Below, piece after piece: positions 28,368 to 39,089 of a DNA stretch of 64,000 nucleotides. Below the pieces are notes generated by a model, which searched no databases, had not been told where the DNA came from, and saw nothing but the letters and a program-made list of their open reading frames with translations. Position 1 is the first letter of the stretch. Every line of letters begins with the position of its first letter. Origin of the DNA: an uncultured Granulosicoccaceae bacterium (lineage in GTDB: Bacteria; Pseudomonadota; Gammaproteobacteria; CALCKW01); contig CALCKW010000025.1 of assembly GCA_937965695.1 (NCBI GenBank), positions 62,001 to 126,000 of the forward strand, read 5' to 3'. The translations under genes and the position numbers were made by a program.

Positions 28368-31112
28368 CTAAACGACTGCTTCTAGTTTGACAGCGCAGTA
28401 TTTGAATTCCGGTATTTTGCCGAACGGATCCAACGCTTCATTGGTCAACAAGTTAGCTGCCGCTTCGTGGTAGCAAAATGGCAAGAATACTTCCCCCTGA
28501 GTCATCCCGTTATCGATGCGTGTGTAAGCCACTAACTCGCCCCGTCGGGTTTTCATCCGTAGCTGATCACCACTTTCCAAACCCATTGCTTTTAGATCAT
28601 CTTGATGCAGCGTGACGACTGGAACGGGCTCAATAGCATCGAGTATTTGAGCGCGGCGAGTCATAGCACCCGTGTGCCAATGCTCCAGCTGTCGACCAGT
28701 AATCAACACATAGGGATACTCTGCATCTGGCACTTCGTCCGCCGGTTTGAAGGACGCAGCTACAAATCGTCCGCGGCCGGACTCCGTTGGGAAGTCCTCG
28801 TTAAAGACCACACTGCGGCCGGGTTGATCTTCTTCTGAGCAGGGATACGTGACAGACTCTTGTTCTAGCAGTCGCTCCCAAGAGATACCAGCAATACTAG
28901 GCATAGCCCCTCGCATCTCTTCGTAAACGTCGCTCACGTGCGCATAGTTCCAAGCTAAGCCCAAACGATTTGCCAGTTGCTGCAATATCCATAAATCAGG
29001 CTTTGCATCGCCGGGAGCCGAGACAGCTTGTCGACCCATCTGAACACGACGATCTGTGTTGGTGACTGTGCCATCCTTTTCAGGCCAAGCAGTTGCGGGC
29101 AATACAACATCGGCAAATGCGGTTGTTTCAGTCAAAAACAAATCTTGTACAACCAGATGTTTCAAGCTCGCAAGAGCATGACGCGCGTGATTGAGATTTG
29201 GATCTGACATGGCCGGATTTTCACCCATGATATACATGGCTTCAATCTCGCCAGCAGCGGCTTTGTGCATGATTTCAACAACGGTCAAACCAGGCTTATC
29301 ATCGAGTTCAGCACCCCAATAGTCTGAGAACCATGCCTGCGCTTTTTTGTTATCGACGCGCTGATAGTCGGGATACATCATGGGAATCAACCCGGCGTCG
29401 GACGCCCCTTGCACATTATTTTGACCACGCAGAGGATGCAGACCACAGCCGCGGCGACCGATTTGACCGGTCATCATTGCCAACGCGATTAAGCAACGAG
29501 CATTGTCTGTTCCATGGGTATGTTGTGAAACACCCATCCCCCACAGAATCATTGCTCCTTTGGCTTTTGCATAGAGCCGCGCCACATAACGAATTTCCTC
29601 TGCATCGATACCACAAATAGGCGCCATCGCCTCAGGGCTGTGCTGATCGACATTGTTGAGGATCTGATCGAAATCGCTGGTTCTGTTTTCGATGAAGACC
29701 TTATCGATAAGACCTTCTTTGACGATGACGTGAATCATCGCATTGAGCAGTGCAACATCTGTATCAGGCTTAAACTGCAGCACTCGGTGCGCATGTCGAG
29801 CCAATTCCGTACGGCGTGGATCCATCATCACCAACTTAGTGCCGCCTTTGACTGCATTTTTGATAAACGTCGCAGCAACGGGATGATTAGAGGTTGGGTT
29901 TGAACCGATGACGATCACAACTTCAGCCAACGCCACGTCTTCAACTTGGTTAGAAACTGCACCACTACCTACACCTTCGAGCAAGGCGGAAACTGATGAG
30001 GCATGGCATAGGCGAGTGCAATGATCGACATTGTTTGTGGCAAACCCCGTGCGCACGAGCTTTTGAAACAAGTAAGCTTCTTCATTGCTGCCTTTGGCGC
30101 TACCAAAACCTGCAAGCGCAGATGGGCCTGTTGTGTCACGCGATGACTTTAAACCACTGGCCGCGAAATCAAGTGCCTCCTCCCAGCTGGCTTCTCGGAA
30201 CATTTTGCTCCAGTCGGATGGATCAAAGTGCTCATTGATGCCCTTAGGCACGCCGTGTTTTCGAATCAGTGGTACATCTAGTCGTTCTGGGTTATGGATG
30301 TAATCAAAACCGTAGCGACCCTTAACACACAACCGGCTTTGGTTGGCAGGGCCATTTCGCCCTGTCACAGAGTTAATTTTTTCGTCTTTAACGTTGTAGG
30401 TTAGCAGGCAGCCAACTCCACAAAAAGGACAAACTGAGTCCACTTTTTTCTCAGGCTCTACTTGCTTGAGTTCGCTGGCTGACATCAGCGCACCTGTGGG
30501 ACAGGCTTGCACACATTCACCACAGGCGACGCAGCTGCTTTCGCCCATGGGATCTTCCATATCAAAAATTATACGTGCGTCACCTCCGCGTCCGGCAAAC
30601 CCGATGACGTCATTGACTTGCTCTTCTCGGCAAGCCCGAACACATCGAGTACATTGAATGCACGCGTCTAGGTTGACCGCTATCGCGGGATGCGAATGAT
30701 CAAATGTTGGTTGCGCGCGCTGTTCAAATCGCGATGAACCAACTTCCATTTTGTCGCACCAGTGTTGTAGTTCTGATTTGACCGTGTACGGCGTGTCACT
30801 AATGTCACCACGGAGAAGCTCTAACACCATCGTCTGTGACTTGCGTGCACGACTAGAATCGGTGTGAATTACCATTCCTTCAGTGGGTGCGCGACAACAA
30901 GAAGGTGCCAATGCGCGCTCGCCTTCTATTTCAACAACGCAGACTCGACAATTGCCATCGGCGCGAAGGCCCGGCATGTAACACAAGTGCGGAATTTCAA
31001 CGCCTAGGCGAGTAGCCACTTCCAGTATGCTCTCACCCTCTTCCGCAACGACGGATTGCCCATTGAGCTCAAAGGCGATGGTTTGACTTGCCAATGCTGT
31101 GCTCTGGCTCAT
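28368..31112 (-). CDS. fdsA: NAD-dependent formate dehydrogenase, molybdopterin (alpha) subunit
   Basis: A 914-residue multi-domain subunit. In order: a 2Fe-2S domain (CYMPGLRADGNCRVC and a later Cys), a His/Cys-ligated cluster region (HWCDK), two 4Fe-4S ferredoxin motifs (CIQCTRCVRACREE; CVACGECVQACPTGAL), then the molybdopterin domain with its own 4Fe-4S (CPFCGVGCLLTYNV). The active-site ligand is Cys in DHCTRLCHASSV, not selenocysteine. It oxidises formate to CO2 and passes electrons to FdsB. The ATG at 31,112 overlaps the upstream stop as ATGA, a coupling signal; a longer in-frame extension to 31,223 has no support. Confidence 0.9.
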   Translation of the reverse strand: MSQSTALASQTIAFELNGQSVVAEEGESILEVATRLGVEIPHLCYMPGLRADGNCRVCVVEIEGERALAPSCCRAPTEGMVIHTDSSRARKSQTMVLELLRGDISDTPYTVKSELQHWCDKMEVGSSRFEQRAQPTFDHSHPAIAVNLDACIQCTRCVRACREEQVNDVIGFAGRGGDARIIFDMEDPMGESSCVACGECVQACPTGALMSASELKQVEPEKKVDSVCPFCGVGCLLTYNVKDEKINSVTGRNGPANQSRLCVKGRYGFDYIHNPERLDVPLIRKHGVPKGINEHFDPSDWSKMFREASWEEALDFAASGLKSSRDTTGPSALAGFGSAKGSNEEAYLFQKLVRTGFATNNVDHCTRLCHASSVSALLEGVGSGAVSNQVEDVALAEVVIVIGSNPTSNHPVAATFIKNAVKGGTKLVMMDPRRTELARHAHRVLQFKPDTDVALLNAMIHVIVKEGLIDKVFIENRTSDFDQILNNVDQHSPEAMAPICGIDAEEIRYVARLYAKAKGAMILWGMGVSQHTHGTDNARCLIALAMMTGQIGRRGCGLHPLRGQNNVQGASDAGLIPMMYPDYQRVDNKKAQAWFSDYWGAELDDKPGLTVVEIMHKAAAGEIEAMYIMGENPAMSDPNLNHARHALASLKHLVVQDLFLTETTAFADVVLPATAWPEKDGTVTNTDRRVQMGRQAVSAPGDAKPDLWILQQLANRLGLAWNYAHVSDVYEEMRGAMPSIAGISWERLLEQESVTYPCSEEDQPGRSVVFNEDFPTESGRGRFVAASFKPADEVPDAEYPYVLITGRQLEHWHTGAMTRRAQILDAIEPVPVVTLHQDDLKAMGLESGDQLRMKTRRGELVAYTRIDNGMTQGEVFLPFCYHEAAANLLTNEALDPFGKIPEFKYCAVKLEAVV

Positions 31113-32827
31113 GCTTTTGCTCCCTTGTCGAAGAGTTGCGGAAAGTACTTCATCACTGTACGGGCTGGGTTCGGCGCCGCCTGCCCTAGACCACAGATTG
31201 AGGCGTCTGCCATTACCTGACACAGATCTTCAATGAGCGGTTGATCCCAATCGGGTTTGGCCATCAATGCCGCTGCTTTTTGGGTGCCGACACGACAAGG
31301 TGTGCACTGACCGCAGGACTCATGGGAGAAAAATTTCATGGAGTTAAGTGCGGCCTCACGTACTGAATCTTTATCTGACATGACGATCACCGCAGCGGAT
31401 CCAATAAAGGAGCCGTGTTCTTGCAGCGTGTCGAAATCCAGAGGCACGTCAGCCAATGAGGCGGGCAATATACCTCCGGATGCACCGCCAGGAAAGTATG
31501 CTTGCAGTTGGTGCCCTTCTAGCATTCCGCCGCAATGTTCTTGGACGAGTTCATTCAGCGTGATGCCCGCGGGTGCAAGATGCACACCGGGTTTATTCAC
31601 ACGGCCACTGACCGAAAAAGAGCGAAGTCCTTTACGGCCGTTGCGTCCATGACTGGCAAACCAGTCAGGACCACGTTCAAATATCTCTCGAACCCAGTAA
31701 AGCGTTTCGCAGTTGTGCTCTAGTGTAGGTCTACCAAATAACCCTACCTCAGCTACGTAGGGAGGACGCAGCCTTGGCATGCCACGCTTGCCTTCGATGG
31801 ATTCGATCATGGCCGATTCCTCACCACAAATATAAGCACCTGCACCACGTCGAATTTGCAACTGTGGTAAATCGCTCAAATGCTCACTTAATTCATCCCA
31901 TGATTTTTGCAGTAAGTGACGTACATGCGGATATTCATCTCGGATATAAACATAGCAACTTTCAATGCCAATGACTTTTGCAGCGATTAGCATACCTTCA
32001 AGAAAACGATGAGGATCTTGTTCTAGGTAATAACGGTCTTTAAAAGTTCCTGGCTCCCCTTCATCAATATTCACCGCCATCAATTTGGGCGCAGGTTGAT
32101 CACGCAAAATTCGCCACTTACGCCCTGCCGGAAATCCAGCACCACCCAACCCACGCAGACCGGCACTGTCAAGCGCTTCAATGAGTTCATCTCCACTGCG
32201 CGTTTCGTCTAAGAGCGATTGGTAGAGTTGGTATCCGCCAGCAGCCTTGTAGGCGTTCAGGTCCAAGGCATCAGGGGTGTCGTTGGCTTCAATATTTTTG
32301 CTATCAATCGCCTCAACGACTGCTTCAGGAGTTGCATGCGAGATAGCCTGCCAACCAGCCACTGCGATCGGGGCCTCGGCGCAACGACCGACACAGGGAA
32401 CACGCTGAACCCTCACACTCTCATCCAAGCGACCTTCGAGTTGCTCAATCAATGACTCAGCACCCGCCATACAACAACTGACGGAGTCACAAACGCGAAC
32501 AGTTAAAGGGGGTGGCGCAGTTTGGCCTTCTTTAACGATATCAAAATGATGGTAAAAACTTGCCACTTCCAACACTTCGGCCATCGAAAGAGACATTTCC
32601 GCCGCCAAAGCAACCATATGTTCGCTGTACAAAGCACCAAAATTGTCTTGTAATTTGTGCAAATGTTCGATCAACATGTCCCTCTCTAAGGACTGGTCGA
32701 CGAGTAGCACGCGAACTGCTGACAAAGCCTCAAGGCTTACTTGGCGGCCTTTGCTCTTGCCACGGCGCTTTTTGCTCTTGTTATCGACAGACACCAAGTT
32801 TTTGATGGGACTAGACTGCTCTTTCAA
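31109..32827 (-). CDS. fdsB: Fused FdsG-FdsB formate dehydrogenase subunit (NADH-binding flavoprotein)
   Basis: About 572 residues from a TTG start that has GGGAGGG five bases upstream. Residues about 25-170 are NuoE/FdsG-like, a thioredoxin-fold 2Fe-2S domain (VRVCDSVSCCMAGAE; VPCVGRCAEAP). The rest is NuoF/FdsB-like: GLRGLGGAGFPAGRKW for NADH, VNIDEGEPGTFKDRYYLE for FMN, ICGEESAMIESIEG, and the C-terminal 4Fe-4S ligands SCGQCTPCRVGTQ. The two subunits are usually separate genes. The protein takes electrons from FdsA and reduces NAD+. The open frame runs to 32,968, so an earlier start is possible, but the extra residues look unlike the family. Confidence 0.82.
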   Translation of the reverse strand: MKEQSSPIKNLVSVDNKSKKRRGKSKGRQVSLEALSAVRVLLVDQSLERDMLIEHLHKLQDNFGALYSEHMVALAAEMSLSMAEVLEVASFYHHFDIVKEGQTAPPPLTVRVCDSVSCCMAGAESLIEQLEGRLDESVRVQRVPCVGRCAEAPIAVAGWQAISHATPEAVVEAIDSKNIEANDTPDALDLNAYKAAGGYQLYQSLLDETRSGDELIEALDSAGLRGLGGAGFPAGRKWRILRDQPAPKLMAVNIDEGEPGTFKDRYYLEQDPHRFLEGMLIAAKVIGIESCYVYIRDEYPHVRHLLQKSWDELSEHLSDLPQLQIRRGAGAYICGEESAMIESIEGKRGMPRLRPPYVAEVGLFGRPTLEHNCETLYWVREIFERGPDWFASHGRNGRKGLRSFSVSGRVNKPGVHLAPAGITLNELVQEHCGGMLEGHQLQAYFPGGASGGILPASLADVPLDFDTLQEHGSFIGSAAVIVMSDKDSVREAALNSMKFFSHESCGQCTPCRVGTQKAAALMAKPDWDQPLIEDLCQVMADASICGLGQAAPNPARTVMKYFPQLFDKGAKA

Positions 32828-33217
32828 AACTACCCTCCCGAATGCGTCGGCGACGTTGCGAAACCAACTGACACAATTATTGCAACTATTATGGTCGTTC
32901 TTGGGGTTATTAGCTCCACCCATGCGACATTCGCCGAAACAGCGGCGACAAGACAGCTCGTAAAGCAATCGTGGTGGATTAGTAAATCTGGTCGAAGCAA
33001 CGAACCCATACTCGTTGCAAGATCTCTACTTTGAACCAGTGACTTGTTGCTTTATTGAAACAAGTCAGAATGATTGACCAGAAGGCAAGTCAGTTGTAAT
33101 TCAAAATTAATACTGATTTTTGGGAATTCTGCATAATTGCTTGAGCTAGTTTGACGCGAAACTTGGCAAACCTAGAGCGAATCTCTCGTTTTTAGACCTT
33201 TTGGACATTATCAATTC

Positions 33218-33676
33218 ATGCAAATTCTTTTTGACACCAAAATTCAGTTAAATGCTGATCCTGAAAAAATCTGGGAATTGCTGACCTCTCCCGCAGAGCG
33301 AGCTAAGTGGCAAGATGGTGTTGAGCAGGTTAAATTGATCTCAGGTGACGAGGGCTATCGTGGCGCTCAGTCAGAGTTATCGTTGACGGAGGGCAAACAC
33401 AAAGTCATCGAACAGGTTCAACGTAGCTGCCCTCAGGAGCGGTTACAGCTCCAATTTAAACTGGGCGACTGCAGCTACCAGCAAATAATCCATTTAAGCA
33501 AAGTAGATGTTGAGCGAACCCAACTTACCTATCACTGCAAGCAAAAGCTCGATTCAGGCTGGCGTCGGGTGCTCAATATAAGCCCCTCTGTGCCAGCGTG
33601 CGTCAAACCCGCTATGCTGGATTCACTGGCCCAACATGTGTCCAATGCGGGTCAGCCATCTGAAACCATAATATAA
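33218..33676 (+). CDS. START/SRPBCC-fold protein 1
   Basis: A 152-residue protein that fits the polyketide-cyclase/START-like ligand-binding fold: an opening beta strand followed by NADPEKIWELLTSPAERAKWQDGVEQVKL, then alternating strands and a C-terminal long helix. It is a paralogue of the next gene: shared features include WELLTS/WELITS, a GDEGYRGAQ/GNEGCKGAK turn, KVIE-V-R, and LSK-D--RT-L-Y-C. The ligand is unknown. It sits between the divergent formate dehydrogenase operon and the second copy. Confidence 0.65.
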   Translation: MQILFDTKIQLNADPEKIWELLTSPAERAKWQDGVEQVKLISGDEGYRGAQSELSLTEGKHKVIEQVQRSCPQERLQLQFKLGDCSYQQIIHLSKVDVERTQLTYHCKQKLDSGWRRVLNISPSVPACVKPAMLDSLAQHVSNAGQPSETII

Positions 33677-33912
33677 GTTCGGTGGCCTAAGAATTTGGCG
33701 TTTAGCAATCGGCTCTGTCGATAGAGAATTCTGGGGACACTGTTTTATGAGAACTAATCCTACTCCTTGATATGCGCGCAGACGCAATTGCCTGAATTGG
33801 CATGACGGATGCAAATTCACCAGCTACTATCGCTTTTCGCTCAACAAATCACGACGAATTGTTGGGCTACTCGTTAAGAGCTTATCGCAGAAACAAGAGA
33901 CCACAGTCCAGT

Positions 33913-34380
33913 ATGCAAACCCTGCATGAAAAACGCCTTTTCCTTGACGCAAATCTCGAACGTGTTTGGGAGCTAATCACGTCATTAGAAGAACGGAAAC
34001 GTTGGCAGCCACACCTATCGGACGCGAAACTACTGTACGGAAACGAGGGTTGCAAAGGAGCAAAGATCCAACTGAATTATTCCAACTACAGCAAAAAAGT
34101 GATTGAGCACGTCAGACGTGGTGATGTGCTGGTGCGGTTGAACCTCGAATACAAGATTGAGGAGCAGCGGTGCTTACAAGTGTTCAATCTCAGCAGAATC
34201 GATGAAAACCGTACGTCTCTACTGTATTACTGCCAGCAAGAATCCCCCAGAGGTTGGCTCAAAATATTCAGTAAAACGCCGCTTACGCCTTCTTTTTTAG
34301 ACCAAAAAATTCTAGAGCAAAACTTTGAGCGACTTGTGAAGCTAATAAGATTAGAAGTTGAAAGCCCTCTTTTTAGATGA
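33913..34380 (+). CDS. START/SRPBCC-fold protein 2
   Basis: A 155-residue tandem paralogue of the preceding gene (LDANLERVWELITSLEERKRW; AKLLYGNEGCKGAK; LLYYCQQESPRGWLKIF). It probably forms the same hydrophobic-cavity fold. The frame is open from an ATG at 33,802, but the paralogue begins at MQ-L, which matches the ATG at 33,913, so I start there. The two copies lie head to tail with about 235 bp between them, implying an old duplication with divergence. Function unknown. Confidence 0.6.
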   Translation: MQTLHEKRLFLDANLERVWELITSLEERKRWQPHLSDAKLLYGNEGCKGAKIQLNYSNYSKKVIEHVRRGDVLVRLNLEYKIEEQRCLQVFNLSRIDENRTSLLYYCQQESPRGWLKIFSKTPLTPSFLDQKILEQNFERLVKLIRLEVESPLFR

Positions 34381-34647
34381 ATCTCTAGTAAAACACATTT
34401 TAAATCATGCAGTTACAACCACTTCAACCAAATATTTTTCAGTGCCCGTCAAAAACGCACTTTATTTCCTAGCTCTGGCCTATTCCTCACCGCTTCCTTG
34501 GCGCTAACATGGTTAGGTGCGATTAATCGACACTGCAAGGGTGCGGCGAGACGGGGGCAAAGGCGACTCCAGCTGCAATAAATCGAAATCCGCACCTTTT
34601 TTGAATTTTAGTTCAGCACCTACGTATGAGGTGCTCGGGAGTAGCAA

Positions 34648-36012
34648 ATGTCACAGGATCTTAAGAAAGTCATTGGCCAAGACAAGGCACATGTCTGGCA
34701 TCACCTGACCAATCACAAAGCATACGACGATTCCGACCCAATGGTCGTGGTTGAAGGCAAAGGGATGCGAGTGACTGACGCCAAGGCTAACGAGTATCTG
34801 GATGCTGTCTCAGGTGGCGTTTGGACGGTTAATGTGGGCTACGGCCGAGAGCGTATCGCCAACGCAGTTAGAGACCAGCTGGTAAAAATGAACTACTTCG
34901 CAGGCTCTGCAGGCAGTATTCCCGGTGCGCAATTCGCTGAGAAATTAATCGATAAGATGCCAGGTATGAGCCGAGTTTACTACTCTAACTCAGGCTCTGA
35001 AGCCAATGAGAAAGCGTACAAAATTGTACGTCAAATTGCCCACATGCACCACGGCGGCAAAAAGCACAAAATCATCTATCGTGACCGCGACTACCACGGC
35101 ACAACTATTACATGCCTCAGTTCTACTGGGCAGATAGAGCGAAAGGACCAATACGGCCCTTTCACTCCAGGCTTTGTCGAAATGCCTCACTGCTTGCAAT
35201 ACCGTTTGCCCTATGGCGACGAGCCAGACTGCGGTGTGCGAGCGGCACGTGAGCTTGAGGCAGTGATTTTGCGCGAAGGTCCCGATACTGTCGGTGCTTT
35301 GGTGCTTGAACCTATCACTGCCGGCGGTGGTGTTATCGTACCGCCTGAAGGTTATTGGGAAACCATCCAAGAGATTTGCAAAAAGTACCAAGTGCTGTTG
35401 CACATTGACGAAGTCGTCTGCGGCGTTGGTCGAACGGGAGAATGGTTCGGTTACCAGCACTATGGCATCAAGCCGGACATGGTCACCATGGCCAAAGGCG
35501 TTGCCAGTGGTTATGCAGCCATCTCTTGCACCGTGACCACCGAAGATGTCTTTGATCAATTCAAAAACGACGATGACCGCTTAGGTTATTTTCGCGATAT
35601 CAGCACATTTGGTGGCTGTACAGCAGGTCCGGCTGCAGCGCTTGAAAACATGGCGATCATTGAAGAAGAAGACCTGCTGGGTAATACCCAACGCATGGGC
35701 GACTACACGCTTCAGCGGTTGCAAGAACTACAAAACAAACACGCAGTCATTGGTGAAGTTCGCGGCAAAGGGCTTTTTCTCGGTGTTGAGCTGGTCAAGG
35801 ACCGCAAAACCAAGGAGCCACTTGAAGAGGCAGTTGTGGCTGGCGTTGCGGCAAACTGCATGAAACAAGGCGTTATCATAGGCCGCACCAATCGCAGCTT
35901 AAATTTGTATAACAACACTTTGTGCCTTAGCCCTGCACTCATCTGCACCAAAGATGACATCGACCAGATCGTTGATTCCATCGATAACGCTTTGGGACAG
36001 GTAAAACTCTAA
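34648..36012 (+). CDS. tpa: Class III aminotransferase, probable taurine-pyruvate aminotransferase
   Basis: A 454-residue PLP enzyme. It shows VYYSNSGSEANEKAYKIVRQ, RDRDYHGTTI, EPITAGGGVIVPPEGYW, HIDEVVCGVGRTGEWFG and the PLP lysine in MVTMAKGVASGYAAIS. The last motif and the overall sequence resemble taurine-pyruvate aminotransferases, which turn taurine and pyruvate into sulfoacetaldehyde and alanine. Related omega-amino-acid transaminases share most motifs, so the substrate is a good guess rather than proof. GGGAG lies close before the ATG. No other taurine genes are adjacent. It is followed by repeat copy D and a hairpin. Confidence 0.75.
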   Translation: MSQDLKKVIGQDKAHVWHHLTNHKAYDDSDPMVVVEGKGMRVTDAKANEYLDAVSGGVWTVNVGYGRERIANAVRDQLVKMNYFAGSAGSIPGAQFAEKLIDKMPGMSRVYYSNSGSEANEKAYKIVRQIAHMHHGGKKHKIIYRDRDYHGTTITCLSSTGQIERKDQYGPFTPGFVEMPHCLQYRLPYGDEPDCGVRAARELEAVILREGPDTVGALVLEPITAGGGVIVPPEGYWETIQEICKKYQVLLHIDEVVCGVGRTGEWFGYQHYGIKPDMVTMAKGVASGYAAISCTVTTEDVFDQFKNDDDRLGYFRDISTFGGCTAGPAAALENMAIIEEEDLLGNTQRMGDYTLQRLQELQNKHAVIGEVRGKGLFLGVELVKDRKTKEPLEEAVVAGVAANCMKQGVIIGRTNRSLNLYNNTLCLSPALICTKDDIDQIVDSIDNALGQVKL

Positions 36013-36017
36013 AGCTG

Positions 36018-36077
36018 GAGAGCCTCAGAGCGAGCCATGTTCGCGCCGTTGACTGATCAGGCTTAATCTGAAGTTCC
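36018..36077 (+). repeat. MITE-like repeat, copy D (internally deleted)
   Basis: A 60-bp version consisting of the two ends of the repeat family. The 5' part (GCCTCAGAGCGAGCCATGTT, then CGCGCCGTTGA) matches the start of copies B and C. The 3' part, GGCTTAATCTGAAGTTCC, is the near-exact inverse of copy C's first 18 bases (GGAACCTCAGATTAAGCC). The middle is missing. It starts five bases after the aminotransferase stop codon. Confidence 0.65.
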
Positions 36078-36088
36078 GTTCACGTTTT

Positions 36089-36125
36089 GCGGTGTCAGCT
36101 TCCTTGCTGACACCGCTTTAAATAA
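36089..36125 (+). terminator. Hairpin terminator after the aminotransferase gene
   Basis: A perfect 11-bp stem (GCGGTGTCAGC at 36,089-36,099 with GCTGACACCGC at 36,106-36,116) and six-base loop, followed by TTTAAATAAATTCTT. The stem is strong, while the T tract is interrupted by A, so it is probably but not certainly intrinsic. Confidence 0.6.
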
Positions 36126-36254
36126 ATTCTTCACGCAAAGTTTCACTTCAAAGCGAATCCCAAATCTACGGCCGTTCACAGGCGCCCACCTTGAACCCAA
36201 TCAAGCTTTACGCTTACTCTTCTGCGCCGTACCATAGTGCTTTTAACAAGATAG

Positions 36255-37250
<996 letters not shown>

Positions 37251-37254
37251 ACCC

Positions 37255-38412
37255 GTGTCTGGTAGCGATAAGCTAACTGCAACGGTGCTGCCCTCTTTAG
37301 ACAGTATTGATGCGACCGAGTGGGATGCGCTTAACCCTAGTGCCAATCCATTTGTCTGTTACGCGTTTTTGCGCGCCTTGGAACAGTGCGATTGTTTAGG
37401 CGAAGCGCATGGCTGGTACCCGCAGTACCTCTGCGTTCACGACCATAATAAAACACTGATAGCCGCTGCACCCGCTTACATCAAAACAAATTCTTATGGC
37501 GAGTTTGTTTTTGATTGGGCTTGGGCAGAAGCGTATGAGCAACACGGCTTGCGTTATTATCCAAAGCTCATCGTGGCCGCGCCTTACACCCCTGCCACAG
37601 GCCCGCGTGCTTTGATTGCTGAAGATCAGGATGCAGACGCATGCCTTGCACTATTACGAAGGGCCGCAGACGCCGTGGTTGAGCAGCATCAACTCTCCGG
37701 CGAACACTGGTTATTTGCACCCAAAGAGCAAAATGATGCACTTTGCAGTGACGGCCAGTTGTTACAGCGAACAGGCGTGCAATACCACTGGCACAATCAT
37801 AACTACAGCTGCTTTGATGATTTCCTCGCTAGCTTAAATTCTCGCAAACGAAAAAACATCAAACGAGAACGCCGCAATGTGCAGCAACAAGGCATAGATC
37901 TGCAGTGGTTAAATGGCCGTGATTTAACTGCAGATGACTGGGCGCAAGTACATGCATTTTATGCGGGGATATATGAGCGCAAGTGGGGCACTCCAAGTCT
38001 CAGTGCCGATTTTTTTGCGCAACTGGGCGCTGCCCTGCCTGACAATAGCCATGTTGTGTTTGCAACACACAACGGCGAAAGAGTAGCTTGCAGTGTGATG
38101 TATAGTAGCAACGACACCCTTTATGGCCGCTACTGGGGCTGCTCACAACAACTCGACAGCCTGCACTTCGAGGCTTGTTATTATCAAGGAATAGACTATT
38201 GCATTCGCGAGGGTATAAAGCACTTTGAGCCGGGTGCTCAAGGTGAGCATAAAATCGCTCGGGGATTTTTACCAGAGTACACTTGGTCCGCCCATCGACT
38301 GAGTGACCCCAGTTTTCATCAAGCGGTCGCCGACTTTTTAAAACGAGAAACCCCACACGTTGAACAACAGCACGACCACTTGACCGGATGGTCGCCGTTC
38401 AAAAAAAGCTGA
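37255..38412 (+). CDS. GNAT-type N-acyltransferase (COG3146/DUF482 family)
   Basis: A 385-residue protein of the large predicted N-acyltransferase family related to peptidoglycan FemAB enzymes. Typical segments are NPFVCYAFLRALE, FDWAWAEAYEQHGLRYYPKL, SLNSRKRKNIKRERR, YGRYWGC and HFEPGAQGEHKIARGFLP. Members usually lie next to aat, as here: its TGA overlaps the aat start codon (TGATG). The GTG at 37,255 is placed four bases after trxB. The acceptor is unknown. Confidence 0.78.
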   Translation: MSGSDKLTATVLPSLDSIDATEWDALNPSANPFVCYAFLRALEQCDCLGEAHGWYPQYLCVHDHNKTLIAAAPAYIKTNSYGEFVFDWAWAEAYEQHGLRYYPKLIVAAPYTPATGPRALIAEDQDADACLALLRRAADAVVEQHQLSGEHWLFAPKEQNDALCSDGQLLQRTGVQYHWHNHNYSCFDDFLASLNSRKRKNIKRERRNVQQQGIDLQWLNGRDLTADDWAQVHAFYAGIYERKWGTPSLSADFFAQLGAALPDNSHVVFATHNGERVACSVMYSSNDTLYGRYWGCSQQLDSLHFEACYYQGIDYCIREGIKHFEPGAQGEHKIARGFLPEYTWSAHRLSDPSFHQAVADFLKRETPHVEQQHDHLTGWSPFKKS

Positions 38413-39068
38413 TGGAACTTCCCTACTTAGCACCAGATGCAGCATTGGTTTTTCCTGATCCATCACAGGCGATGGATGACCCTGATGGCCTACTCTGTGC
38501 GGGTGCTGATCTAAGCCCAGCGCGCCTTTTACTTGCGTATCGCAAAGGAATATTTCCTTGGTACAACCATGGAGATCCGATACTTTGGTGGTCACCTGGC
38601 ACTCGCTGTATTCTCACGCCAAGCGAAATGCGCATAAACCGTAGCTTGCGTAAAGTGATCAATCGAGGCAATTTTGATATTCGGATAAACACCGAGTTTC
38701 AGAGAGTCATTCAGGCATGCGCAGGGCCTCGATGTGGCGAATCGGGCACTTGGATAAACGACGACATGCGCCAAGCTTACACGGTGCTGCATTTGATGGG
38801 TCATGCACACAGTGTTGAGTGCTGGATCGATGAAGAGCTGGCTGGGGGGCTATACGGCGTCGCCATTGGTCCCTGCTTTTTTGGGGAATCTATGTTTAGC
38901 CTGCGAAACAACGCGTCTAAGCTAGCGCTGTCCCAGTTGTGCCAAAGTCAAAAATACGAGCTGATTGACTGCCAAATGCCGACAAATCATTTACTGGGCT
39001 TAGGTGCTCAGCGCATACCTCGAAAGGACTTCCTCACTCTATTGTCTAAGCTTCTGAGTGAAGCATAA
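38412..39068 (+). CDS. aat: Leucyl/phenylalanyl-tRNA-protein transferase
   Basis: A 218-residue enzyme of the N-end rule pathway. It transfers Leu or Phe from tRNA to proteins with N-terminal Lys or Arg, marking them for ClpAP. Full-length match: FPDPSQAMDDPDGLLCAGADLS, YRKGIFPWYNHGDPILWWSP, TWINDDMRQAY, SVECWIDEELAGGLYGV, FFGESMFS and IDCQMPTNHLLGLGA. The ATG overlaps the upstream stop codon; an in-frame ATG 24 bp earlier is less likely. Confidence 0.93.
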   Translation: MELPYLAPDAALVFPDPSQAMDDPDGLLCAGADLSPARLLLAYRKGIFPWYNHGDPILWWSPGTRCILTPSEMRINRSLRKVINRGNFDIRINTEFQRVIQACAGPRCGESGTWINDDMRQAYTVLHLMGHAHSVECWIDEELAGGLYGVAIGPCFFGESMFSLRNNASKLALSQLCQSQKYELIDCQMPTNHLLGLGAQRIPRKDFLTLLSKLLSEA

Positions 39069-39089
39069 GACAAATACTATAAAGCAGTT

